Origin: Micromonospora sp. NBC_01699
Lineage (GTDB): Bacteria > Actinomycetota > Actinomycetes > Mycobacteriales > Micromonosporaceae
Direction: 5' to 3'
Length of the DNA: 64,000 nt
NCBI RefSeq assembly: GCF_036250065.1
Contig: NZ_CP109199.1
Location: 1,302,001-1,366,000 of the forward strand
In this document: positions 56,617 through 64,000 of the stretch, one piece after another
Layout: the number at the start of each line of letters is the position of its first letter
Numbering within the stretch: position 1 is the stretch's first letter
Made by a program: the position numbers and the translations under genes
Notes under the pieces: model-generated
The model's database searches: none
Told to the model about the DNA's origin: nothing
What the model saw: the letters and a program-made list of their open reading frames with translations, nothing else

Positions 56617-58302
56617 TTAGCGGGTGGGGGTGGGGGTGGGGGGGATTACGGGGGGTGGGGTGCCGGGGAGGTTGGGGGCGGGGGTGGTGGTGCCGGGGGT
56701 GGGGGTGGCGCTGGTGGTGGGGGTGGGCTGTGGGGGTTGGACCAGGTGGCGTTCCAGGCTCACCTGGGCCTGGCCGGTGCCGCCGACCTCGATGTCGTCG
56801 TACGCCTGGAGCATCCGCTGCTGGTCGAAGTAGAGGACGGACAGGGCCAGGGGCAGCGGCTTCTCGCCCTCCAGGCCGCGTAGGCCGGCGCCGCCGGTGG
56901 AGCCCTCCACCAGCATCAGGGTGGGCGGTTGGCCGGGCAGTTGGGGCAGCGGGTCGATCTCCCGGTGGTGTACGTGACCGGCCAGCACCAGCGGGCAGGC
57001 GCCGTTGAGCGCGCCGCCGGACGCAGGGTCGTGGACGAGCGCTATGTCGACCGGCGGATTCGCCGCGCGTACGGTGGTGGCGAGTTTCACCCCGGCGCCG
57101 GTGACCTGTTCCAGCACCTGCGGGGTGGCGCCGGAGCCGTTCGGCGAGGTCTCCTTGTCCGGGGTGAACCGTGGGTCGCCGATGCCGGCGATGGTCAACC
57201 CGGCGACGGTCCGTACGGTGTTGTCGAGCACGATCGCGTTCGGTTGCCGGGCCACGGCGGCGGCGGTGGCGGCGGAGTCGTGGTTGCCGCGGATGAAGAC
57301 GTACGGCACCTTGAGCACGCCGATCGAGCCGAGGAAGGACGCCTCCGGTTCGCTGCCCCAGTCGGTGATGTCGCCGGTGTCGATCACCACGTCGATGTCG
57401 AACTGCTCCACGACGGTGCGCATCACCTGCCACCCGGTCGGGTTGAGGTGGATGTCGGAGACGTGCAGCACCCGGGTGGTGCCCTGGGCCGGTTCGAAGA
57501 CCGGGAGCGCGGAGACGGTGGTGTAGAGCTTGCTGACGTTGCCGACGAGGCGTTGTACCTGGTCGGCGTACTTGCCGTAGTCGTTGGCTATGCGTCGGGC
57601 GTCGCCGACGACGGCGGGCGCGTTGACCAGCAGTCCTTCGTAGCGGGGTTCCTCGATCGCCTCCGGCCGGATGGTCAGCGCGGCGACGCCGAGACTGCCT
57701 CCGGTGATCAGTAGCGAGAGCCCGCCGGCCCAGGCGACCCGGCGGGTGTTGCGGAACACCAGGAAGGCGAGGACCAGCGTGGCCAGTACGGCGACCGCGA
57801 CCGTACGCAGCCCGACCCGGATGACACCGTCGGTGACGTCGGAGACGGCGGACTGACTGGCGCGGGCGATACCGGCCGGGTCGCCGATCAGCGCCTCGGT
57901 GCGACGCAGGTCGAGGGCGCCGAGCTGGATCGACAGGTGGGCCGGGCCGGCGTGGCTGTCGATCTGGAGTGCGCCCAGCGGCGGGATGTCGACCGAGGTG
58001 CCGCCGCCGGCGGCGGGGGTGATCGCCATCTGGGCGCGGAACGGGCCGATGTCGACGTTCATCGGGCCGGCGAGCAGCACCCCGCCGACGACTCCGGCGA
58101 GCGCGACCGCGACGATGCCCAGGCCCATGCCGGTCCGGCGGGCGATGGTGGAGGTCAGGGCCCGGCCGGTGAGGCGTAGCGCCGGCCGTACCGGGCGGGC
58201 GAGCAGGCGCAGGGCCCGGCCGACCGGGCGCAGCCCACGCCGGACCGCCCGGGTCCGTCCGGTGCCGGCGGTCTGTTCCTCGTCGCTTCCTTGCCTGTCC
58301 AT
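56617..58302 (-). CDS. Membrane-anchored calcineurin-like metallophosphoesterase
   Basis: A 561-aa protein. An Arg-rich N-terminus leads to a membrane helix (~61-82, MGLGIVAVALAGVVGGVLLAG), an extracellular segment, two more helices (~165-185 and ~195-215), then the phosphoesterase domain. Metal motifs are visible in order: VSDIHLN (DxH), TGDITDWG (GDxxD), IRGNHD (GNHD) and LAGHVHHR (GHxH). The C-terminus is a Pro/Thr-rich low-complexity tail. The substrate is unknown. The ATG at 58302 is used; upstream frame to 58575 has no support and the ribosome site is weak. Three helices place the catalytic domain outside if the N-terminus is in. Confidence 0.85.
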   Translation of the reverse strand: MDRQGSDEEQTAGTGRTRAVRRGLRPVGRALRLLARPVRPALRLTGRALTSTIARRTGMGLGIVAVALAGVVGGVLLAGPMNVDIGPFRAQMAITPAAGGGTSVDIPPLGALQIDSHAGPAHLSIQLGALDLRRTEALIGDPAGIARASQSAVSDVTDGVIRVGLRTVAVAVLATLVLAFLVFRNTRRVAWAGGLSLLITGGSLGVAALTIRPEAIEEPRYEGLLVNAPAVVGDARRIANDYGKYADQVQRLVGNVSKLYTTVSALPVFEPAQGTTRVLHVSDIHLNPTGWQVMRTVVEQFDIDVVIDTGDITDWGSEPEASFLGSIGVLKVPYVFIRGNHDSAATAAAVARQPNAIVLDNTVRTVAGLTIAGIGDPRFTPDKETSPNGSGATPQVLEQVTGAGVKLATTVRAANPPVDIALVHDPASGGALNGACPLVLAGHVHHREIDPLPQLPGQPPTLMLVEGSTGGAGLRGLEGEKPLPLALSVLYFDQQRMLQAYDDIEVGGTGQAQVSLERHLVQPPQPTPTTSATPTPGTTTPAPNLPGTPPPVIPPTPTPTR

Positions 58303-58387
58303 GCGCAAATCATTCCCTGCCCGGTGCGGGTTCCCGGGAAACCCGGTCAGGCCGGTCGGTTGACATCGTGTGGTGTCCGTCTGTTGG

Positions 58388-59575
58388 TCAGCTTCGGCCG
58401 GCGCCGCCGCCGGAGAAGACGAGCCGGACGATCCGGTCGTCGGTCGGGGCGGGGTCACCCCGCCCGTCGTGGTTGGAGGTGGAAACCCACAGCGAACCGT
58501 CGGGGGCGGTGACGGCGGTACGCAGGCGGCCGTACTCGCCGGTGAGGATCGAGCGGGGCTGGCCGAGTACGCCACCGGCGGCGGTCGGTTCCAGCAGCCA
58601 GACCCGTTCGCCGCGCAGGCAGGCCGCGGCGAGCAGGTTCTCCACGACGGCGACCCCGGAGCAGGAGGCGTCGGCGGTGCGCCAGACCGCCAGCGGCTTG
58701 GTGAACTTCGGGTCGGTTTCGGCGTCGCCCTGTCCCTCGACGTCGGGCCAGCCGTAGTTCTTGCCGGGTTCGATCAGGTTGATCTCGTCCCAGGTGTTCT
58801 GGCCGAACTCGCTGGCGTACAGCCGCTTGTTCGCATCCCAGGCGATGCCCTGCACGTTGCGGTGGCCCAGCGACCAGACCAGCGAGTTGGGGAACGGGTT
58901 GCCGGGGGCCGGTTTGCCGTCGGCCGTCATCCGCAGGATCTTGCCGCCGAGGCTCTTCGGATCCTGGGACAGGCCGCGCTGGGAGGCGTCGCCGGTGGTC
59001 GCGTAGAGGTAGCCGTCCGGGCCGAACGCGAGCCGGCCGCCGTTGTGGATGCCGGACAGCGGGATGCCGGTGACGATCGGCGTCGGGTTTCCGCCGATGA
59101 CGAGCTTGGCGATCCGGTTGTCCTCGCCGGTCGAGTAGTAGACGAAGAGGGTCTTGTCCCGGTCGTACGCCGGGGAGACGGCGATTCCCATCAGCCCGCC
59201 CTCGCCGGCCGCGTCCACCTCGGGCAGGGTTTGCAGGGCGGTGACCCTGAGGCCGTCCGTGTCGGACTCCGGCCCGACCTTGAGGATCTTGGCGGTGTCC
59301 CGTTCGGTGACCAGGGCACCGCCGTCGGGTAGGAAGGCGATCCCCCACGGCACCCGCAGTCCGGTGGCCAGCACGGTGGCCGCGACCTGCTGTTCGACGC
59401 CGCCGGGGCGGGCGGTCGCGGTGACCGACGGGGTGGGGAAGGTTGGTGGTTCGCCGGCGGGATCCGGTTCCGGATCGCCGAAGGCGCATCCGCTGGTGGC
59501 GAGGACGGCCGCCGCGCAGAGCGCGACCGCCGCCCGGGTCCGGGTGCGGCGGGAGTACGGGTGGCGAACCTTCAC
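58388..59575 (-). CDS. PQQ-type sugar dehydrogenase, lipoprotein
   Basis: A 395-aa predicted lipoprotein, anchored by C30-region lipobox (VLATSGC) after a signal sequence. The rest is a six-bladed propeller of the soluble aldose sugar dehydrogenase family (YliI/GDH-B like): RVPWGIAFLPDGGALVTERD, GEGGLMGIAVSP, GIHNGGRLAFGPDGYLYATTGDAS, GHRNVQGIAWD and NTWDEINLIEPGKNYGWP. These hold the conserved His and Arg residues that contact PQQ. Whether this organism makes PQQ is not visible here. The GTG at 59575 follows GGGTGGG. It is divergent from the GT gene. Confidence 0.87.
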   Translation of the reverse strand: MKVRHPYSRRTRTRAAVALCAAAVLATSGCAFGDPEPDPAGEPPTFPTPSVTATARPGGVEQQVAATVLATGLRVPWGIAFLPDGGALVTERDTAKILKVGPESDTDGLRVTALQTLPEVDAAGEGGLMGIAVSPAYDRDKTLFVYYSTGEDNRIAKLVIGGNPTPIVTGIPLSGIHNGGRLAFGPDGYLYATTGDASQRGLSQDPKSLGGKILRMTADGKPAPGNPFPNSLVWSLGHRNVQGIAWDANKRLYASEFGQNTWDEINLIEPGKNYGWPDVEGQGDAETDPKFTKPLAVWRTADASCSGVAVVENLLAAACLRGERVWLLEPTAAGGVLGQPRSILTGEYGRLRTAVTAPDGSLWVSTSNHDGRGDPAPTDDRIVRLVFSGGGAGRS

Positions 59576-59699
59576 CCGGCCCACCCTAGCCGGACCGCGC
59601 GGTTGCCCGATGTGCCGCTCGACCAATCCGGCGCACCCCGCCGCCGACGCGCGGGACGACAACCGGACATATCCCGGCAAGCGTGCGAGACTCGCGGCC

Positions 59700-61289
59700 G
59701 TGGCGATCGGGGCAGTGACGCAGCCGGCGGAATTCGAGGCGGCCGGCGGCCGGTACCAACGCCTGGTCGTGCCGGTGGCGGTCGGATTCGGCCTGGTCGG
59801 AGTCGTGTACCGGCTGGTTCTGCTGCTGGTCGAGGTGCCGCCGACGAACAGTGACGAGGCGACGAGCGGCCTGGTGGCGACGCACGTCGCACAGGGCCGA
59901 AGGTTTCCGCTGTTCTTCTACGGCCAGCACTACATGGGCGCGCTGGAGTCGTACCTCGCGGCGCCGTTGTTCGTACTGTTCAGCCCGTCCACCCTTGCCC
60001 TGCGGTTGCCGAACCTGCTGCTCTACGCCGCGTTTCTGGTCCTGCTCTGGCGACTCGCCAGCCGGCTCTACAGCCCGTGGCTGGCCACCGTCACGGTGGG
60101 CCTGCTGGCGCTCGGCTCCGACCGGGTGCTGAAGAACCAGCTTGTTGCCGCCGGTGGCTACCCGGAGATGAATCCGGCCGGGGTGCTGCTGGTGTTGCTC
60201 GCGGTCAACCTCGGTCTCGGCGTCACGGTGGGCCGCCGCCGGCTGTTCGCGTACGCCGGATTCGGGCTGGTCGCCGGGCTCACGCTCTGGGACGACTGGC
60301 TGGTGCTGCCGTACGTCGGGGCGGCCGGCGTACTGCTGCTGGCCGTCGGTTGGCGGGAGCTGCGCGGCCGGGCCGGTCTGGCGCTCGGCGGCGGGCTGCT
60401 GGTCGGGCTGGTGCCGATCGTGCTGCACAATCTGACCACCGTGCCGGCGAACCGCTCGCTGGCCATCTACGCCACCCTCGGCGGCGGTCCGGGCGCGTCG
60501 TGGGCGGACCGGCTGCACGGCGGGATCCTGTTCGGGATGCCGATGGGCACCGGGTTCTGCGCGCCGGACCGGTGTGAGCCGTGGCAGCTCTGGTGGGGCG
60601 TGGCCGGTCCGGTGCTGCTGGTCGTGGCCGGGCTGCTGGCGGTCAGGGCGCTGCGGGTCGCCACCGGCGTCGAGCGGGTCCGCCAGGGTGGTCGGCTGGT
60701 CCTGGTGGTCGGTGCCGCGCTGAGCCTGATCGCGTACGCGAGCAGCAGCGCCGCCGGCAACACCCCGGTGGAGAGTTCCCGTTACCTGTCCTGCCTGCTG
60801 ATCTCGTTCCCGGCACTGCTCTGGCCGCTCTGGTCGGCGGCGGGGCGGCTGCGCCGGCCGGCGCTGGGTCTGCTGGCCGGGCTGGTGGCGAGCATGCTGG
60901 TGGCCACCGGGCAACTGGTCGTCCGGGCACCGGAGGCGGCCGGGGTGGCGGACCAGCGGCGGGACCTGGTCGTGGCGTTGGACCGGCTCGGCGTCGACCG
61001 GTTCTACGGCGAGTACTGGACCTGCAACAACATCACCTTCCTGACCCGCGAACGACTGGTCTGCGCGGTGATCCGGGACGACCTGGAGGCCGGTTGGGAC
61101 CGGTACCTGCCGTACCGGGACGAGGTCGGGCGGGCCGGGCGACCGGCGTACGTCCTGCCGGCCGGGACGGCGTTGAGCGCCTCGGTGGCCGGGCATCTTG
61201 CCGGGGCCGGGGTGCCGGTGACCGCCACCACCGTCGCCGGGTACGACATCTACCTGCCGGCGGCGCGGGTCGACCTGCCCCTGCGCTGA
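59700..61289 (+). CDS. GT-C type membrane glycosyltransferase (ArnT/PMT-like)
   Basis: A 529-aa membrane protein with about ten helices. The first extracellular loop has PPTNSDEATSGLVATHVAQGRRFPLFFYGQHYMGALES, where the acidic DE pair is the catalytic feature of the GT-C fold (family 39/83-like). A C-terminal extracytoplasmic domain (~410-529) follows. Such enzymes use polyprenyl-phosphate sugars to glycosylate wall polymers or proteins; the acceptor is unknown. The GTG at 59700 is chosen, but an in-frame ATG at 59610 is possible; neither has a strong ribosome site. It is followed 28 bp later by a dehydrogenase gene. Confidence 0.78.
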   Translation: MAIGAVTQPAEFEAAGGRYQRLVVPVAVGFGLVGVVYRLVLLLVEVPPTNSDEATSGLVATHVAQGRRFPLFFYGQHYMGALESYLAAPLFVLFSPSTLALRLPNLLLYAAFLVLLWRLASRLYSPWLATVTVGLLALGSDRVLKNQLVAAGGYPEMNPAGVLLVLLAVNLGLGVTVGRRRLFAYAGFGLVAGLTLWDDWLVLPYVGAAGVLLLAVGWRELRGRAGLALGGGLLVGLVPIVLHNLTTVPANRSLAIYATLGGGPGASWADRLHGGILFGMPMGTGFCAPDRCEPWQLWWGVAGPVLLVVAGLLAVRALRVATGVERVRQGGRLVLVVGAALSLIAYASSSAAGNTPVESSRYLSCLLISFPALLWPLWSAAGRLRRPALGLLAGLVASMLVATGQLVVRAPEAAGVADQRRDLVVALDRLGVDRFYGEYWTCNNITFLTRERLVCAVIRDDLEAGWDRYLPYRDEVGRAGRPAYVLPAGTALSASVAGHLAGAGVPVTATTVAGYDIYLPAARVDLPLR

Positions 61290-61317
61290 ACCCGCCCGGC
61301 GGCTAGGGTCGGCGGCT

Positions 61318-62244
61318 GTGAAGGCTTGGATCCCGCACGAGCACGGCCGGTCGATGCTCGGACCCGTCCCCGACGGGGTACGCGTCGAGATCGCCCCGGA
61401 ACCGGACCGGCTGCCCTCCGACCCGTCCGGGGTGGGGTTCTGGGTGCCGCCGTTCCTCGCCCGGTCCGAGACCGTACGCCTCGCCGCCGACCTGCCCGAC
61501 CTGCGGGTGGTGCAGTTGCTCACCGCCGGCGCGGATGCCTGGGCCGGTCGGCTGCCCGACGGGGTGGTGCTCTGCGACGCGCGGGGTGTGCACGACTCGC
61601 CGACCGCCGAGTGGGTGGTGACCGCGATCCTCGCCCAGTTGCGCGCGTTCCCGTTCTTCGCCCGCGCCCAGTCCCGGCACGAGTGGTCGTACGCCAGCGC
61701 GACGCCGACCGACGAGCTGGCCGGCAAGCGGGTGCTGGTCGTCGGCGCCGGGTCGATCGGGGCGGCGTTGGTTGCCCGCCTGCTGCCGTTCGAGGTCGAG
61801 CTGACCCTGGTCGCCCGGACCGCCCGTCCCGAACAGGGCGTACGCGGGGTGGCGGACCTGCCGGAGTTGCTTCCGGCGGCCGACATCGTGGTGCTGCTGG
61901 TGCCGCTCACCGACGCGACGCGGGGGATGGTCGACGCGCGTTTCCTGGCCGCGATGGCGGACGGCGCGCTGCTGGTGAACGCCGCCCGTGGGCCGGTGGC
62001 CGACACCGAGGCGCTGGTGGCGGAGTTGCAGACCGGTCGGCTGAGCGCGGCGCTCGACGTGACCGACCCGGAGCCGCTGCCGCCCGGCCATCCGCTCTGG
62101 GACCTGCCGAACGTCCTGCTCACCCCGCACGTCGGCGGCACCGTACGCGGGCTGCATCCGCGCGGCTACCGGCTCGCCGGTGCGCAGTTGCGCCGCTTCG
62201 TCGCCGGGGAGCCGCTGCTCAACGAGGTGGTCGACGGCTACTGA
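61318..62244 (+). CDS. D-isomer-specific 2-hydroxyacid dehydrogenase family protein
   Basis: A 308-aa NAD(P)-dependent enzyme. The nucleotide fold is KRVLVVGAGSIGAAL. The catalytic triad is R in AARGPVADTEALV, E in DPEPLPPGHPLWD and H in LLTPHVGGTV, in the right order. The N-terminal substrate domain begins with a short AWIPHEHG segment. Substrate is unknown (glyoxylate/hydroxypyruvate or phosphonate-type acids are usual). The GTG at 61318 starts 28 bp after the GT stop, so the genes may be cotranscribed without functional link. Confidence 0.88.
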   Translation: MKAWIPHEHGRSMLGPVPDGVRVEIAPEPDRLPSDPSGVGFWVPPFLARSETVRLAADLPDLRVVQLLTAGADAWAGRLPDGVVLCDARGVHDSPTAEWVVTAILAQLRAFPFFARAQSRHEWSYASATPTDELAGKRVLVVGAGSIGAALVARLLPFEVELTLVARTARPEQGVRGVADLPELLPAADIVVLLVPLTDATRGMVDARFLAAMADGALLVNAARGPVADTEALVAELQTGRLSAALDVTDPEPLPPGHPLWDLPNVLLTPHVGGTVRGLHPRGYRLAGAQLRRFVAGEPLLNEVVDGY

Positions 62245-62278
62245 GTCGAGCCGGCCCGATCACACGCCGCCGGCCCGG

Positions 62279-62677
62279 TCACGCGGCGGTCGAGGGCTCC
62301 TGGTCGTCCGTACCCAGGAGGTGTTGACCGCTCGCGGCGACCAGCCGGTGCAGGTCGGCGGCCGGCACCGCCGGCAGTTGGACGAACCGACCGCCGGTGA
62401 GCGACGCGATCACCCGGCGCCGGTCGTCGACGCCGAGCTGGACCACCTCGTGCCAGGGGATCAGCCGCTGCCCGAACAGGGCCCGGACCTTCATCCCGGC
62501 CCGGTCCGCGTCGGTGCCGGCACGCCAGGCCCAGACGCCGATCAGCAGCGGGACGACCAGTATGGGAGTGAGGTACCAGCCGGCGCTGGCCAGCGGCAGG
62601 GCGCTGATGAACGCGATCACGGCGGCCACCCAGATCGCCTGGCTGTACCGGAAGTGGACGGTGTCGGTGCTGCTCAC
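62279..62677 (-). CDS. PH domain-containing membrane protein
   Basis: A 132-aa protein with two adjacent helices (~13-33 and ~38-55, AIWVAAVIAFISALPLA and YLTPILVVPLLIGVWAW) followed by a bacterial pleckstrin-homology-like fold (GMKVRALFGQRLIPWHEVVQLGVDDRRRVIASLTGGRFVQLPAV). The arrangement is typical of actinobacterial PH_6-type proteins without known function. The GTG at 62677 is overlapped by GGAGG, so initiation may be leaderless or poor. It converges on the 2-hydroxyacid dehydrogenase gene. Confidence 0.78.
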   Translation of the reverse strand: MSSTDTVHFRYSQAIWVAAVIAFISALPLASAGWYLTPILVVPLLIGVWAWRAGTDADRAGMKVRALFGQRLIPWHEVVQLGVDDRRRVIASLTGGRFVQLPAVPAADLHRLVAASGQHLLGTDDQEPSTAA

Positions 62678-62889
62678 CTCCCTAGTTTCGCACCCGTCCG
62701 GTCCCGCGCCGCCGGCCGGGGCGTAACCATGCCCCGAATCCCTCGTTGACGGTTGATGGGTACGCCGCAACCCTCAGCCGAACCCGCCTCCCGCACCGCC
62801 CCCCACACCACCCCGGACCCGTATCGACCCGTCCCCAAGCTCGCTGTCGGCCGGCATCGGCCCGACCGACGCCGGCCGGCGGCAGCGAC

Positions 62890-63762
62890 GTGGACGTGCT
62901 GCGTCGCGCCGAGCCGGCCCGGCAACCCGAGCGGAACCGGATCGAGTGGTACGACCGCTACCCGGAGGAGCAGCTCATACGCCGGATGGACCTCGAACGG
63001 GAACTGCCCGGCGCCGCCGGACGGGGTGAGTTCGACCTGGTCTACCAGCCGGTGCTCGACCTGGACGACCAGTGCCCGGTCGGCACCGAGGCACTGGTGC
63101 GCTGGCGCAGCCCGGTGCTCGGTACGGTGCTGCCGGCCGAGCTGGTGCCGGTGGCCGAGGACCTCGGGCTCATCGACGAGCTGGGCAGGTGGGTGCTGCA
63201 CCGGGCCTGCCGCCGACTCGCCGAGTGGTCCCGCGGCGGGCGCCGGCTGTGGATGTCGATCAACGTGTCGGTGGCCGAGCTGACCGGACCGGAGTTCGTC
63301 GGCCGGGTCGCGGCGGCGCTCACCCTCCACGGGATCGCGCCGGACCGGCTGTTGATCGAGATCGCCGAACCGAGCGGGGAGGGCGACCTGCGCGCGGTGG
63401 TCAACCAGCTCGGCCGGTTGCGGGCGCTCGGGGTGCGTACCGCCCTGGACGACTTCGGCCTGGGACCCATGTCCCTGGCCCAACTGCGCCGGATGCCGGT
63501 CGACATCCTGAAGATCAACCGTCGGCTGGTTGCCGAGCCGGACGGCCGGCAGGGTCGGGGCCAGCCCGTCATCGCCGTGGTGGTGAGTCTCGGCCGCCGC
63601 CTCGGCGTGCAGATCGTCGCCGGCGGACTGGAATCCGCCGACCAGGTCGAGCAGGCATGGCTGGCGGGCTGCCGGTTCGGCCAGGGCTACGTACTGGCCC
63701 GTCCCGCCACCGCCGAGCGGGTGGAGGCGTACCTGGAGGAGTTCCCGACCCCGTACCGCTGA
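62890..63762 (+). CDS. EAL-domain protein with altered catalytic residues
   Basis: A protein of about 290 aa consisting of one EAL domain. Many residues of c-di-GMP phosphodiesterases are kept: E67 (EALVRW), N in SINVSVAEL, the IEIAE glutamates, DDFG, K in ILKINRR, E248 and Q in GQGY. But the catalytic-base position of the AEGVE motif is glycine (AGGLE, residues 244-248), and LKID reads LKIN. It is therefore likely to bind c-di-GMP without hydrolysing it. No GGDEF is present. The start is uncertain: GTG 62890 has no good ribosome site. Confidence 0.75.
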   Translation: MDVLRRAEPARQPERNRIEWYDRYPEEQLIRRMDLERELPGAAGRGEFDLVYQPVLDLDDQCPVGTEALVRWRSPVLGTVLPAELVPVAEDLGLIDELGRWVLHRACRRLAEWSRGGRRLWMSINVSVAELTGPEFVGRVAAALTLHGIAPDRLLIEIAEPSGEGDLRAVVNQLGRLRALGVRTALDDFGLGPMSLAQLRRMPVDILKINRRLVAEPDGRQGRGQPVIAVVVSLGRRLGVQIVAGGLESADQVEQAWLAGCRFGQGYVLARPATAERVEAYLEEFPTPYR

Positions 63763-63835
63763 GCCACGCTCGATTGTGGACGACGCCCGGCCGCCCGCTT
63801 GTGAACGGGACTCCCGATGGACCGGGCCGGTCCGA

Positions 63836-63858
63836 CCCGGCGCGGGGTCCGCGCCGGG
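63836..63858. terminator. Hairpin between the EAL gene and the glyA-like gene
   Basis: A perfect 10-bp stem (CCCGGCGCGG with its complement) and GGT loop, between convergent genes. No T-tract; it could stop both transcripts. Confidence 0.55.
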
Positions 63859-63870
63859 CCGGTAGCGGCG

Positions 63871-64000
63871 TCAGGCGGCGCTGTAACCCGGCATCGGGTA
63901 CGCGGCCAGCAGGTCGCTGACCTCGCCCGCGATCCGGTCCAGGGCGCCCTCGTCGTCCTTCAGAGCGGCGGTGACCGCCTCGTCCATCCAGGTCGCCACC
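63871..64000 (-). CDS. glyA: C-terminal fragment, probably serine hydroxymethyltransferase
   Basis: Only the last 42 residues are in the window; the rest lies to the right. They read VATWMDEAVTAALKDDEGALDRIAGEVSDLLAAYPMPGYSAA. The WMDEAV ... I..EV..L...YP.PG pattern matches the helical C-terminal end of actinobacterial GlyA, which interconverts serine and glycine with folate. The identification rests on this short tail alone. Confidence 0.5.
   Translation of the reverse strand, partial: VATWMDEAVTAALKDDEGALDRIAGEVSDLLAAYPMPGYSAA

Noticed and set aside
59586-62141. A long minus-strand frame opposite the GT-C and dehydrogenase genes
   Set aside because: Very biased composition, spans two real genes and their gap, and has no recognisable domain.

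Overview
The window is high-GC actinobacterial chromosome, most likely from a Micromonosporaceae (Micromonospora-like) organism. The evidence is pervasive GC-rich third positions, frequent GTG starts, F420-type LLM oxidoreductase, XRE/DUF397 regulator pairing, gatCAB next to ligA, mnmA next to an IscS-type desulfurase, and many secreted carbohydrate enzymes. The genus is inferred from gene content and style, not from a search. I see no rRNA, tRNA, CRISPR array, prophage or insertion sequence; the region looks like ordinary chromosome with small accessory patches.

Layout. 1-4.3 kb: an fdsG-fdsB-fdsA NAD-linked formate dehydrogenase operon read leftwards from an AT-rich, operator-like region. 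4.5-13.4 kb: mixed enzymes (SDR, AadA-like nucleotidyltransferase, GNAT, secreted alginate-lyase-family protein, XRE-DUF397 pair, methyltransferase, and an AraC regulator divergent from an NmrA/DUF1772 pair). 13.6-24 kb: envelope and polysaccharide genes (PAP2 phosphatase, GH3 hexosaminidase divergent from a ROK regulator, secreted amidase, ABC exporter, lone ABC ATPase, secreted CBM2-Fn3-GH5 cellulase). 24-38.9 kb: LLM oxidoreductase, ribokinase, YccF protein, polysaccharide deacetylase, a PrsW-type protease operon bracketed by two paralogous membrane proteins, enoyl-CoA hydratase, a ThDP enzyme, and small membrane proteins including a DUF202 operon. 39-44.5 kb: metabolic core (etfBA, cysteine desulfurase, mnmA, methionine-synthase-like). 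44.7-48 kb: accessory patch (VOC protein, PycTM-like membrane protein, ADP-ribosylglycohydrolase, membrane protein, membrane-anchored PemK-like protein). 48.2-56.3 kb: ligA, a GGDEF-EAL protein, gatC-gatA-gatB. 56.6-64 kb: metallophosphoesterase, PQQ-type sugar dehydrogenase lipoprotein, GT-C glycosyltransferase, 2-hydroxyacid dehydrogenase, PH-domain protein, a degenerate EAL protein, and the end of a probable glyA.

How genes work together. The desulfurase and MnmA form a sulfur relay for tRNA 2-thiolation. GatCAB makes Gln-tRNA(Gln)/Asn-tRNA(Asn). EtfBA carries electrons from acyl-CoA-type dehydrogenases. The ROK regulator, the alginate-lyase-family gene and the GH5 gene share a 15-nt promoter motif, XXTAA-N5-TTTAC, suggesting one polysaccharide-utilisation regulon in the window.

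The most unusual structure is not a gene. At least seven long inverted repeats lie downstream of genes, including a spacer-free 60-bp perfect palindrome at 24000-24059. Their arm sequences differ, but six of the seven carry GATC close to the outer tip, two pairs share arms or a core, and several lie between C-rich and G-rich tracts.
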